From Glandiceps talaboti (lineage: Eukaryota > Hemichordata > Enteropneusta > Spengelidae): a stretch of DNA of 64,000 nt. The stretch is from assembly GCF_964340395.1 (NCBI RefSeq), contig NC_135552.1:21599181-21663180 (forward strand). Direction: 5' to 3'. The first letter of the stretch is position 1, and each line of letters opens with the position of its first letter. Both the position numbers and the translations under genes were made by a program. Under the pieces are notes generated by a model. It searched no databases and was not told where the DNA came from. It saw only the letters and a program-made list of their open reading frames with translations. This document shows, one piece after another, positions 37,913 to 47,733 of this stretch.

Positions 37913-38334
37913 TGATGAAATGTAATTTACTTTTATGACGTCATGGTACATTTCACTTGAGTGAGCAGAAAGCAGGAATGCTAGATATATACACGCATGG
38001 AGAATTATTAACTCAGACTGTAAATTAAAATAATTTTACCTGGAAGTATGAAATTATGGAAATGAAATACCCTGAATTCAGTACAAGCCTAATATACTAA
38101 GTTCACTGATCGGTATTTACTGTAAATAAATGTTGACCATCATTGGAAACCATGTGCACCATCCTTTTATGGCAATACGACTACTTCATATATTCTGCTA
38201 GAATTTATTTTCGTTGTATCTGATTCAGTTGAAAAATATGTTTTACTGTGGTTTGCGAGAATTGTATGGCATTGATATGGTATGCCTTGAATTGTAAGTT
38301 GATACATAGGTGAAGACACAAAAAGAATACGTCT

Positions 38335-38540
38335 CCCCCCCCCCACCACCAAACCACCACTGACGACCCACCAAAACCTGCGGCACCATCCCCTTACCCC
38401 ATCCAAATACCCAACAATTACCTCACCCCAACATCCCCATATTCCGAACCATGTACAACCATTCATCAACACCACCATGCACCTATAACCAAACCCCACC
38501 CCACTATCACCATACCTCTCCAACCTATACCTACACTTTT
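38335..38540. repeat. C10 run followed by an AC-rich low-complexity tract
   Basis: Poly(C) at 38335-38344 leads into about 195 bases that are mostly A and C on the plus strand (CCACCA, CAACATCCCC, CCAAACCCC), so the minus strand is G/T-rich with many GG and GGG words. A minus frame of 133 codons (38167-38568) runs through it because the tract lacks stops. The G-rich strand could form quadruplexes. Confidence 0.85.
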
Positions 38541-38829
38541 CTGAAATCATGTTATTGGTAACAGACAATTTTCACATTTTTACCTTTATATTGTCTAAAT
38601 CATTCGTTATTGCAAATATAAATGTAAGCGAGCACAATTTGTAGTTATTATGTGTATAAAGTAATGTACATTCACGTTAATTTCATATCAGACCTATGCA
38701 ACCGTACATATCATGTAATTTCTTTCTGCCATCTACCTTCTAGGCAAAAAACTCCATTTACTGAATGCCTGTTGTGTTCCATATAAAGGCTTCACTCTGA
38801 AAGGCCTAGCCTTCCACTATCTTGCATTA

Positions 38830-39123
38830 ATAATTCAAAGAATGGAAAACTCCAATCTGTTTCCATTTTAATCTCCGGATGCAAGAGAAGAAGCTGAGAA
38901 TGTTTGGCTTCTTATTATCAGGAGGTTGTAGATATGGATAGCCTTGTAGATTGTTTTCTCGTTTTAGATCTGAGACACGCCTGGGAGACTCAGAGCGAAA
39001 GATGCTGAGATATTGAAAATAGACCCTTCTGGCTGTGTCAATTTCAGTCATACAAAAGGAACCTGGATAAACCCACAAGCACATAGTTACATTGATGACT
39101 TCCACAGGGTGGTCCAAAAACAA
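38830..39123 (-). CDS. Candidate exon, unknown protein
   Basis: The minus strand is open for about 97 codons to a TAA near 38829. Within it, a GTTTATCCAG acceptor (near 39063) would begin a terminal exon reading S-F-C-M-T-E-I-D-T-A-R-R-V-Y-F, later Y-P-Y-L-Q-P-P-D-N-K-K-P-N-I-L. The residue mix looks natural (charged, few Cys, a proline-rich turn region). No domain was recognised. It sits in a cluster of open frames at 38.8-40.2 kb. About ten frames of this length are expected by chance in the window (my estimate). Confidence 0.22.
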
Positions 39124-39787
39124 AGTGATGACTGAAATTTGAAATTAATGTATTATGTATGTGGGGAGTAATTTGTAGCAGGTTGGCAGTACTTCGGCAG
39201 TATTGTATATCTAGGAAGTAATTTGTTGCTCAGTGCTTGGAGTTATATTACAAAATGTATTACATACATCTACGTAAGACTAAGAGTTTCCTTATATTTA
39301 TTTTCATATTTCTCATTGTAACGCCTCTCATTATGATTGGCTCATCGATTATTTTGAAAAAAAAATTAAATTAATTGGGTATACATATTGATGATCCTAA
39401 TTTAAAGTCAATTCATAATAATAATAATTTGCACAATCTTTAATGATTCTTTTTTGTCTTTCTGTATCAAGCCACCATCTGCAATAGATGTATGGATGCC
39501 AAAAACAAGTTATTCCATTTAGATGGCTCTTTTTAATTTCTTTCATGACCTGACTTGACCCTTAATCTCTTTAATTGTACAAAAACAAACAAAAATGATG
39601 CCCTCTATGCCAAGATCAGAAAAAGATTATAATGTCATTGATGCTAAAATAACGACACAAAAAGTGCGTTATGTTCGCTATAATCAACAAAAATTATCAT
39701 TTAATAATTTTAGACCTCTGATAAAACAAATGGTTCGTAAGTTTCCTTATGACTTTTATCGTCCTAATTTCAGCAGCAGGGAAGTCC
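39124..39787. other. Stretch with an opposing 70-codon plus frame
   Basis: Positions 39595-39807 are open on the plus strand from an ATG (M-M-P-S-M-P-R-S-E-K-D-Y) to a stop overlapping the end of the minus-strand candidate. Together with a 106-codon plus frame at 39895-40215, this makes the region unusually rich in open frames. An (AAT)n run lies at 39417-39429. No assignment is possible. Confidence 0.4.
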
Positions 39788-39989
39788 TTAGGACTGACGT
39801 TCCGTAGTTTCTCTCACAGGAGACAGTTTATTCCTGTATCTTGTTAATATGCCTGCGTGTGGCAATTCCTGATTTACACAGTCTATGACACGTATTGCGC
39901 ATTCAAAAAAGTCACAGTTTGATTGTTGAAGTGCCACGTCTTTACAACGTTCCCTTTTTTCCAGTCTGTCTGTATGGAATAATTTATCA
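39788..39989 (-). CDS. Candidate terminal exon, unknown protein
   Basis: On the minus strand, TTACCTTTTGTACAG is a fair acceptor ending at 39990. From there one frame is open for 66 codons to a TAA at 39788-39790. It reads D-K-L-F-H-T-D-R-L-E-K-R-E-R-C, then N-C-D-F-F-E-C-A-I-R-V-I-D-C-V-N and a basic C-terminus. It is hydrophilic and protein-like, with several CpG. No family was recognised. A direct join to the candidate exon at 38.8-39.1 kb does not keep phase with the donors I can see. It could instead be a decayed gene or element. Confidence 0.22.
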
Positions 39990-40215
39990 CTGTACAAAAG
40001 GTAATATACAGGGGTTCATTATCCAATATTTTAAACTGCAGTTTGACCATAATTCCATTCTTTGTGCCGATGCGTTTTGTTGGTTTGGACTGCGGTCTAG
40101 ATACTTGTTACAAATTGCATCAGTGTTTTCTCACCTAAAACTGTGTGGTAAGGTATTCACATACAGACAACGAATTAACATTTCACCACCAGAAAGTGGT
40201 CGTGCATACATATAA

Positions 40216-41487
40216 GACCGTACATATCGTCATGTAAAACACAATGTGTTGGCTGTATAGACGCAGGTCTCACTGAAGTACAGTAGTGATTACTACATGT
40301 TCTAACCATTGTAGTATACACGTACATGTTCCTTTCCCCTATCCTCTCATTCAACTAATAGCTCTGTGCAGCTGTATTAGTTGTATTTATGCCTAAGGCC
40401 TTCACTTAGCATAATGTATATTGGGGGATTGTCATTTTCCAACCAATAATGCAAAAAATTGAGTATGTTATTCCGTCTTTGTTCAAGACATGTCAGCCCC
40501 CTTTAATATCCAGTGTTTGGATTATGGGTCTATGGAGAGTGTCTACAGAGTCAGTCATTCATGCAAAGCTATTTTCCTCTCCTAACTGATTTTTTTCAAA
40601 TTTTTGATGAGGATGTTGCTAGGGAGGGAAGAGTAAGGAAAGTATGAGTTAATCGTAGAGAAATCATGACGGTTTTCCCCAATTAGCTGTTAAAGTGCTA
40701 CAAACCCGATGTGGTGAGCCAGCAAGTCAGGTATAATAAACATTGTTTGCATCTCTAAAGCTGTTTGCAATGTCACGTAGGTCAATAAAACTGATAACAA
40801 CTGATATAACACTGAGCTTAGCTTTGCCTGATATGATTTACTCCTTGACAATAATCTTGCGCTGTGAACCACACTTTTGTAGTACAGTGTAGTACAGTGA
40901 TCATGGAGAGAGAAAAATAGTTGCACAATAAAATATGACACTCATTCTTCGTTGAAATAAATATGGCGGGGGATTTTGACTTGCAAAATGAAAATCAACT
41001 CAAACTTTCGGGAATTTGTTTCAGTGTTCAAATGAACAAAAGTAGTACCACAGTTAGACAGAGAAACTACAACTTTTGACTTGGTGTTATGTAAGAGTGC
41101 ATTATCACATTTATAAATATTGGCAACAAACACTACTTTTAAAGAAAGATAAGAAACCCCACTTGCTTGGTTAATAGGAAAATTCGGTATGTTGTCATAA
41201 ATAAAAGTGTGATTTTTGATAATGACTTTAAACTCAGAAGCTATTTAAGTATAGATTCATCTGATATTTTGTTTTGAATTTGGCGTGTAAATGAGAATTG
41301 TAAGGTGGTTAGATCCCTGGTATGTGAATTCTAACATAATCATTGTGATTTTTTGGTCAAAAACTTAAACTCAAAAAGTGCTCAGCATATAATATAGTAA
41401 TTTATTGGAATGATCCGCAAGGTGTCTAATTCTTAGAAGAGTGTTTCTCAAGAAATGTAACCTTTAAAGATTTAAAGAGAGGAACAT
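40216..41487. other. Unassigned stretch
   Basis: No gene. GTAGTACAGT is duplicated at about 40878-40897 and GTTGCTAGG occurs at 40615. Otherwise plain AT-rich DNA. Confidence 0.45.
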
Positions 41488-41712
41488 AAACCATAGCAAC
41501 TGTGACCAAACTCATAGTAACAACTCATCAAATAGTAAGGAATGCAAGCCTAAGGATTCACAAAACAGGAATAATAAACCATAGCAACTGTGACCACACA
41601 CATAGTAACAACTCAAATAGTAACGAATGCAAGCCTAAGGATTCATGAAACAGGAATAGTAATAAAACCATAGCAACTTTGACCACACCCATAGCAACAA
41701 CTCAAATGCAGA
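41488..41712. repeat. 88-bp tandem repeat, about 2.6 copies
   Basis: AAACCATAGCAACT.TGACCA starts at 41488, 41576 and 41665. Each is followed by CATAGTAACAACTC and, in the first two, GAATGCAAGCCTAAGGATTCA. The minus strand reads GTGTGGTCACAGTTGCTATGG, shared in form with the dispersed phrases at 16.3-16.5 and 56.6 kb. Confidence 0.95.
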
Positions 41713-44570
41713 GTGGGTCAATATTTATGAGTTTAATGATAGTTATCAACATCGTAAACCACAGACTGCTTTACAGTGCCATCCGAAATGTACCCACCAA
41801 GAAATTTGTGCTGTGGCTTGCAAGATTGGCTGGTTATGGTGCCATATGTAATGGCAGTCTCACCTGCAAACTTAGTTGATACTTCTCTCATACTCAGAGT
41901 AACATTTTGGTTTTAACACTTAATAGGTAAAGTCAAATGTACAACAAAGTCACTGGTACTATTTCTAATGAGGAATAATATTTTATCTGATATTTATATT
42001 ATTTACACACACAATAATCTTGGACTAGTAATAAATAAGGGCCACAGAAAAAAAATGTGTATAATACCAATAACTCACTCTTCTATTTGAGTTTCCAATA
42101 TAAAATCATTAAATTTTTCAGACAGTTTTTGACAAAATACACACAACAATGGAAACTGACAAGTTGGCCCAATTTGTCATTTGCATTTGTTTTTGTTAAA
42201 CACATTATTTTATTTATATGGCCAGGAATGTGATCTTATCTTTTCTAATTGGCATGATAACATTTTATTTTGCTGTCATAATTTTTTGTGTCATGTGAAA
42301 ACAATAAATCATTATCGTATATTAATGGTGCGTAAACTGACATGTTGATGTAACGATAACAGAATAATGAGATCTTTTAAATTAAAGGTCGCTCATCGGT
42401 AATTTTCTCGTGAACGTTCTGTTATTTTTTAGTCAAATAAATGTGTTTTACTTATATTTTATGTTTTTGTTAAAGTTCAGATACGTACATGATAATTAAA
42501 AAATACCGATACTATCTGTGAATCCTGGTAAAAATAGATTAAAAATTCTTAATCAACAAAGAAACATTACTTTCTTGTAATAATCATTATCGGGGGATGA
42601 TTGCAGTACCGTGTAGAGAAAGGTTAAAGTGATATTTAAAAAGGAAAAGTACAACTTTTAGATCACAGTGTTGGTTGAGAAAAAAATACGAAGGTTAATT
42701 GCAACATGACATTTGTGAAATCTCAGTCGAAATCTGGATAAAGTAAATGTACATGTCAAAGATAGCACTGACCAATATAGACATTTACATTGCAATGTTC
42801 ACTGCAAAGTATGGTGCCATCTACGTGTTAGAAATCTAAATTTTCAAAGGCTGGTTGGGTTGTACACAAAGACTAAAAAAAAATGCTGAAACAGCAATCA
42901 ATGTGTATAACAATATAATTTGCAAGGTGGAATGATATTATAACATTTTGTTTGATTTATTTTTGGACTGAGGGTAAAGGTACAACTGTGAATGCTTCGG
43001 TGTGGGATTCTTATATACGTCATTGTTTTGAAAAACAAAATATTCGATACTCATGAGGCCACAGTAGTAATGGAATTTTCCGAAATGTGATAGTCATCGT
43101 AACTGAGAATTTGAACTTTTGTTGAAAGGAAATAGAATATTCTATTTGTTTTAAGGAACTGTTTGGAGGCAGTTCAGAATGAAACTTGCGGTAAAATAGC
43201 TTGAAATCTGAGGTCAGTTTTACCTTAATACGTACGTCATAACCCTTAATGAAATACATACACTGAAATCGAAAAGTCAAAGCTCCTCGTGTTTCAAGGA
43301 TTTCCATTTAGTGTTGTTGACTTACACAAGGATTGAAGGCAAGTTTACATAGTAGTGTTTGCTGTTCAAAGTATCTTGTATCACGTAGTCAGAACTCTAC
43401 AAAGCTGAACATTGAATACTGTGACATTCAAAACCAGATTCACTTCCCATTACCACCTTATTATACAGTCTTTACACATGACACGTACTTGCTTGCCCTT
43501 CCGTTTTCCTTTGGGAATACTTTCTCACTTTCAATTATATTTTCAATTCCCAGAAGCTATTATCTACGTTAATTCAACTTTCTGTGTACAGATACTGTGC
43601 GAGAATTCTAAAAATAAACTAAAAAAAAGAAGGAAAAAAACACCCCAGAAGAATACACTCGTAAATTGTCAGGTTATTTTTGAAAAGATATATATGTAAA
43701 AATTTATCTGATATGAGTTGTGGCAATGTGAAATAATTAATATGTATCAAAACATTAGCAAAGCAGGATAGAGTAATTTTACAGAAAGAGCTCACGACAA
43801 ATAAAAGCATGTTAAACTAGTGAGGGCGCCCTTCACTTTATTTGCAACAGAAGCCCGAAGTTGTATTTTTGTGGCCTGGATATTGCCTTTGTTGACAAGG
43901 ACTGTTCTATTAGTTGATGGGTAATTCAAATAATTAGAAGGATTGAACTGAGTTCCCATATGTAAAAGTCTACCTTAGGTTCCTGTATGTCAAAATTTCA
44001 ATTAAATACATACATACAAATCTAGCTGTGTTCCTCTATATAAAATCTACCTGTACACAAAAATCTTGGCAAATTTCTGAGTAATTTACTCGAATTCATG
44101 ATAACAGTATTCATGAACTGTTCATTTTACCAATACCTTTCGTTAGGATTTTCTAACCCTACTGAAATTTCACTTCAGGAAAAGGAAAGTTTCTTTTTTG
44201 GAAAAAAAAGCAAGCAAGTATTATGGCAATATCCATTGTAGCATGCCTTGATCACTTGTACAGTTAGGAAATACTAAATAAATGTTTTCAGTTGAGTAGT
44301 TTCTCAGAATTGTCGCTTAAGGCGAAATTGAGAACTAATTTGAATGCATACAAATAAACTTTTAAGACCCCTTTTCTACTAACTGTTCACGTAACATTTA
44401 AATATACTTTCACTTTTTCAGAACGGGATAAAGTTTATGTGTATTTTACAAATACATCGAGATCTCCAATGGTATTTAAAAAAATATTGTTTGTCATTGT
44501 TATAGTACAGACAGTGGTATATTCAGGCTTTCCTTGACATTGTAGTATATGTTTTGCCTTCAAAATTGTT
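41713..44570. other. Long unassigned AT-rich stretch
   Basis: Overlapping frames of 79 and 95 codons (43333-43572 and 43412-43699, plus) and one of 95 codons (43020-43307, minus) are the only notable items. None has recognisable features, and the overlap argues for a stop-poor patch rather than genes. Confidence 0.45.
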
Positions 44571-44690
44571 TAAAGGGCCATGTTTCAGTCCCTGGTCATT
44601 GCATTAGAGTTGTGTTAATAAGGATTACATCATGATCATTCTTTTGTTCTGGAACCTAAATTTTCTATATCTCTGCTAAACCATTTTTTG
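44571..44690 (-). mobile_element. SINE-like dispersed repeat, inverted copy
   Basis: The reverse complement shows GGTTTAGCAGAGATATAGAAA, TTCCAGAACAAAAGAAT, ATCATGATGTAAT and GACCAGGGACTGAAAC, then GGCCCTTTAA. This is the same order as copies at 13784, 44812 and 44970. It opens a short cluster of copies in both orientations. Confidence 0.6.
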
Positions 44691-44811
44691 CACCTAGATT
44701 TTAATAATAATCTGAATTTGGCCTTTAATGTATTATGCCTAAAATCACCAGGTTTGAATTTTTATTATTTAAAATTGGCATCATTACATGTAGGGTTCGA
44801 AACAAGGTGTG

Positions 44812-44943
44812 AAAAATGGTTGTCTGTCAGAGCTATAGAAAGAGTTGATCTAGAAGAAAAGAATGAGTCCCATGTAGTCCTTATGGCTTATTGATAAGAT
44901 ATTAATGGAATGACCTGGGTTAGAACTCAGACCACTAACTGAG
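44812..44943 (+). mobile_element. SINE-like dispersed repeat, copy B1
   Basis: It reads AAAATGGTTGTCTGTCAGAG, CTATAGAAAGAGTTGATCTAG, then GACCTGGGTTAGAACTCAGACC. The last phrase is tRNA-T-arm-like (GGTTAGAACTC). Just before it, GGGTTCGAAAC (44793-44803) may be the end of another, truncated copy. Confidence 0.6.
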
Positions 44944-44969
44944 GTTTGAAACAGCCCAGTTCAGATGTC

Positions 44970-45098
44970 AAAAACAGTTGTCTAGTAGAGATATAGGAAA
45001 AGTTGGTCCAGAACAAAGGAACAACCCTATTGTAATCATGATCTTGATTGGAGAAAACTAAATGATAGAACTTGGGATTGAATCCCTGGTCTTTAAGT
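44970..45098 (+). mobile_element. SINE-like dispersed repeat, copy B2
   Basis: Starts 158 bp after B1 and in the same orientation. It reads AAAACAGTTGTCTAGTAGAG, ATATAGGAAAAGTTGGTCCA, GAACAAAGG, ATCATGATC, then GAACTTGGGATTGAATCC and GGTCTTTAAG. GGATTGAATCC is two bases from a canonical box B. Confidence 0.65.
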
Positions 45099-45147
45099 CT
45101 GTTTTGGAAATAGAATGAAGTATATTTCAATATGTAGTAAAAATTAA

Positions 45148-45212
45148 CCCCCCCCCCCAAAAAAAAAAAATAAAAAAAATAAAAAAAAAATAAAAATAAT
45201 GATAATAATAAA
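45148..45212. repeat. C11 followed by A-rich low-complexity tract
   Basis: Poly(C) at 45148-45158, then A runs broken by single T, then AATAATGATAATAATAAAA. It follows the SINE-like copy B2 by about 50 bp and could be its degenerated tail. Confidence 0.9.
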
Positions 45213-45593
45213 ATCACAGCTTTTGCCCCTTTAATGACAAATTGGGAAGGGAACCAAGGGAGATGTGGTAAAATAGACAATTCACCACATTAAACAGAGT
45301 GAATATATAGCTATATCGGTTATTTAACGTTACTTTGCCGATGTATGGTAAGAATTAATCAATTTTAGCATGCATAAAATGGTGAATAATTCAGTGATAA
45401 TTTCTAAATTGTGAATTGATCAGGACATTTTAATCTTGTCTGGGCAAGGTCACTCCGGGTGTAATGTAATTTTGCCCGAAGTGTAATGTTTAATTTGCAG
45501 ACATCATCAGTCATCGGTATCACAGCATTGTCAGATGTAGTCAAGAGTGAAGACATGACCAGTCTTGCAGAAATTCTTTTGTTCTACAGACAT

Positions 45594-45612
45594 GGGGGGG
45601 GGGGGGGGGGGG
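45594..45612. repeat. Poly(G)19
   Basis: Nineteen consecutive G, the longest G run in the window. Such runs are prone to sequencing and assembly error. Confidence 0.97.
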
Positions 45613-45644
45613 TGAATGTTGGAGTCAATTAGCATATGCTGAAA

Positions 45645-46015
45645 GGATCACCCTTTTGTTCTCAAACTTTTAGGGAGTCCAGTGGAGATGATTGTTATGC
45701 AGAGATTCCAATATTTTCACCGTATATTAAAGGAATACCACTGTGTATTTGGTTGAAAATGTTTGATATAACCAAATCCAATTTTTACAGATCATGAAAA
45801 CTTTTCAAAGTTTTATTTGTGAGATATAACCTCAGCCTCCTTTGTCCTCAACTTCTATCAAGTGGAGGTTATAGGTGTGCAGAGATTTCAGCGTTCTTAT
45901 AATACTGCCGTAGTCTCAGCAGAAAATGTTTGGTATAATCAAAGCCAGAATTTTACACAGATCATAAACCATTATGGTTGGAGTGTCATAGCTTTGTGGT
46001 TGAAAAATATAGCTG
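45645..46015. repeat. ~170-180-bp two-copy duplication
   Basis: CTTTTGTTCTCAAACTT at 45652 and CCTTTGTCCTCAACTT at 45839 begin two copies. Both contain GTGGAG(A/G)T, TGCAGAGATT (45698 and 45878), GAAAATGTTTGRTATAA (45755 and 45922) and TTTTACA..AGATCAT.AA. Confidence 0.85.
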
Positions 46016-46157
46016 AGAATTATTTGATATTATTTTGAAGATTCAAGCTTTTTTAGTACTCACTTATTACTGTTGATATATTTTTTTTTTCATCTCAAAA
46101 TGCAGAGAATGTAAACAATGAGAATCTAACAACCCTAAAATATACCACTGTGGGAGA

Positions 46158-46555
46158 GGGGGGGGGGGTACTCCCACCTATTGGGTATATGTATACGTGC
46201 CGCCCTTTGGGGTAGGGTTTTTCGCTCTTTGGTCTAACATGGGTACTGTCTTTTGAGAGCTATTGAACATTTCACAATTTTTTATTTTGTTAGGTCTAAA
46301 ATGGGGTCCCGGAAGGATCTCCTTAATAAATTCTCGCCGAGTTCAGGATTTTCCCCTGCTAATTCACTGGTTAAGATAACGTGGCACACCCCCTGAAACG
46401 CTTGGTTCTAGATATCGCCCCATAATGCATTGTTATGTTAACTGCGCATGCGCAAAAGTTGAACGGTCTAAAATGGGGTATTGGTTTTTGGTCAAAATTG
46501 GACTAAAATGGGGTCTGGGGTTGACAGCATTGGCCACATGCACACCCCTACCAGA
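46158..46555 (+). mobile_element. Dispersed GC-richer repeat with GGTCTAAAATGGGG motifs
   Basis: It starts with G11 and TACTCCCACC, followed by GTGCCGCCCTTTGGGGTAGG. TCTAAAATGGGGT occurs at 46294 and 46468 and as ACTAAAATGGGGT at 46503. It ends with GGCCACATGCACACCCCTACC. The composition is clearly more GC-rich than its surroundings. The layout (G-run and TACTCCC start, ACCCCTACC end) resembles a non-autonomous dispersed element widespread in marine invertebrates, recalled from general knowledge and not verified. No ORF, so probably non-autonomous. Confidence 0.65.
46443..46454. promoter_or_regulatory. Perfect NRF1-type palindrome TGCGCATGCGCA
   Basis: Matches the consensus YGCGCAYGCGCR of the NRF1/EWG family on both strands and lies inside the dispersed element at 46.2-46.6 kb. 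CpG-rich words like this are rare in the window. Whether it is bound is unknown. Confidence 0.6.
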
Positions 46556-47588
46556 TCTGGCCAGTGGACAACTGTGTGAAATTCATGTGAGGTGAAATCA
46601 TGAAATGACTCCAGAACCCAAAGTTTATCAAAAAACTTCATTTCCTAGAATGGTGTTCCCAATATGTCAAATTGTAATTATTGATTGGTAATATGTAGTG
46701 TGTCCTCTTATAAAAGCCAAAAAGTATGGTTTTGAATCAAAATGATAAAAACTGGTTGTGTTTGTGAGTTGTTACATGAAAAGTGATAGGAGAATACCAA
46801 AATTGTAATGCATCATAAGACATTGTTATGTATGAGATCATTTCCATCTTAATATTAACTTATTAAGCGGCTTAATACTAATTTATTTGAAAGAAAAATA
46901 CCATTGTTATGATCAATTTATAAAAGAAATTTCACAAACACAAATTCAGATATCATAGATTTAGTTGGCCATCCCTTATAAAGTTGAAGTATATTTGAAA
47001 AAGTTTCTAAACATTGTTGCAAACTGCAATGCTTGGGGTATAGCAGGTGGACAGATAATGAAATTGACAGTATACAGAGTGATTCACCAGTTGCAAAGTG
47101 TTTAAACAAATAAAGCCGAGTTATGTCCTTTCTATAGTCGGAATAATGTTACACCTAAAGAAATTAAAAGTCTATTGACTTTGTAATCAAGTGAAACACA
47201 TGATATTTGTTCAAAGGATGAGTTGAAGAAGGTCTCCAGCAGGATGTGCTCCTAGGCAGGTGACCTTTGCCCTGAGCAAATAAGGCAGTTAGTGTTAGTG
47301 ACCTTAAGTGACCTCTAGAGAAAGCACTGCACCTTTGTTCAAATGCAATTCCAGAGTTGTATTTACGGAATAGTTCTATTACAGCATCGGGATGCTTTGA
47401 GTTTAGATTGAGGCCAAATCTTTATAGCACTGCCACACTGCAGAAAATCCATCATTACCATACGGGGGCATTTAGTTTGTTAAAAAGATAATGTACGGAG
47501 CTTGTAAGACTCCGTTTTCAAAGGAAACAGATTATAACATGCACTGTATTATTACTAATTGAAGTATCGCTATCACTTTTTCCTTCAG
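46556..47588. other. Unassigned stretch
   Basis: No gene. CpG density rises from about 47370 on. It ends with a clean pyrimidine tract (TATCACTTTTTCCTTCAG) before the candidate exon at 47589. Confidence 0.45.
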
Positions 47589-47659
47589 AGTTGGAAATCC
47601 CAGACAGTGAGTCTGAACACAAAAGGGTAGCAAGGAAATCAACGTTGAAATTTTGGATG
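47589..47659 (+). CDS. Candidate internal exon, 71 nt, unknown protein
   Basis: Acceptor CTTTTTCCTTCAG ends at 47588, and a donor G/GTAATA starts at 47660. After two leading bases, 23 codons are open: L-E-I-P-D-S-E-S-E-H-K-R-V-A-R-K-S-T-L-K-F-W-M. The acidic-serine run followed by a basic cluster with RKS/T reads like a cytoplasmic regulatory segment with kinase sites (inference). The frame stays open for 24 more codons past the donor to a TGA near 47733, so it could also be a terminal exon. The incoming phase (one base needed) fits the outgoing phase of the 5507-5648 block. No family was recognised. Confidence 0.3.
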
Positions 47660-47733
47660 GTAATATCGCCAATTATCGGAATTCAATTGGTCTGTGCGAG
47701 TCATTTGGAAAGTGTACAAAGACCTACACTGTG

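Noticed and set aside
44793-44803. tRNA gene (GGGTTCGAAAC)
   Set aside because: Only a T-arm-like word; no matching acceptor, D or anticodon stems around it. Treated as the end of a SINE-like copy.
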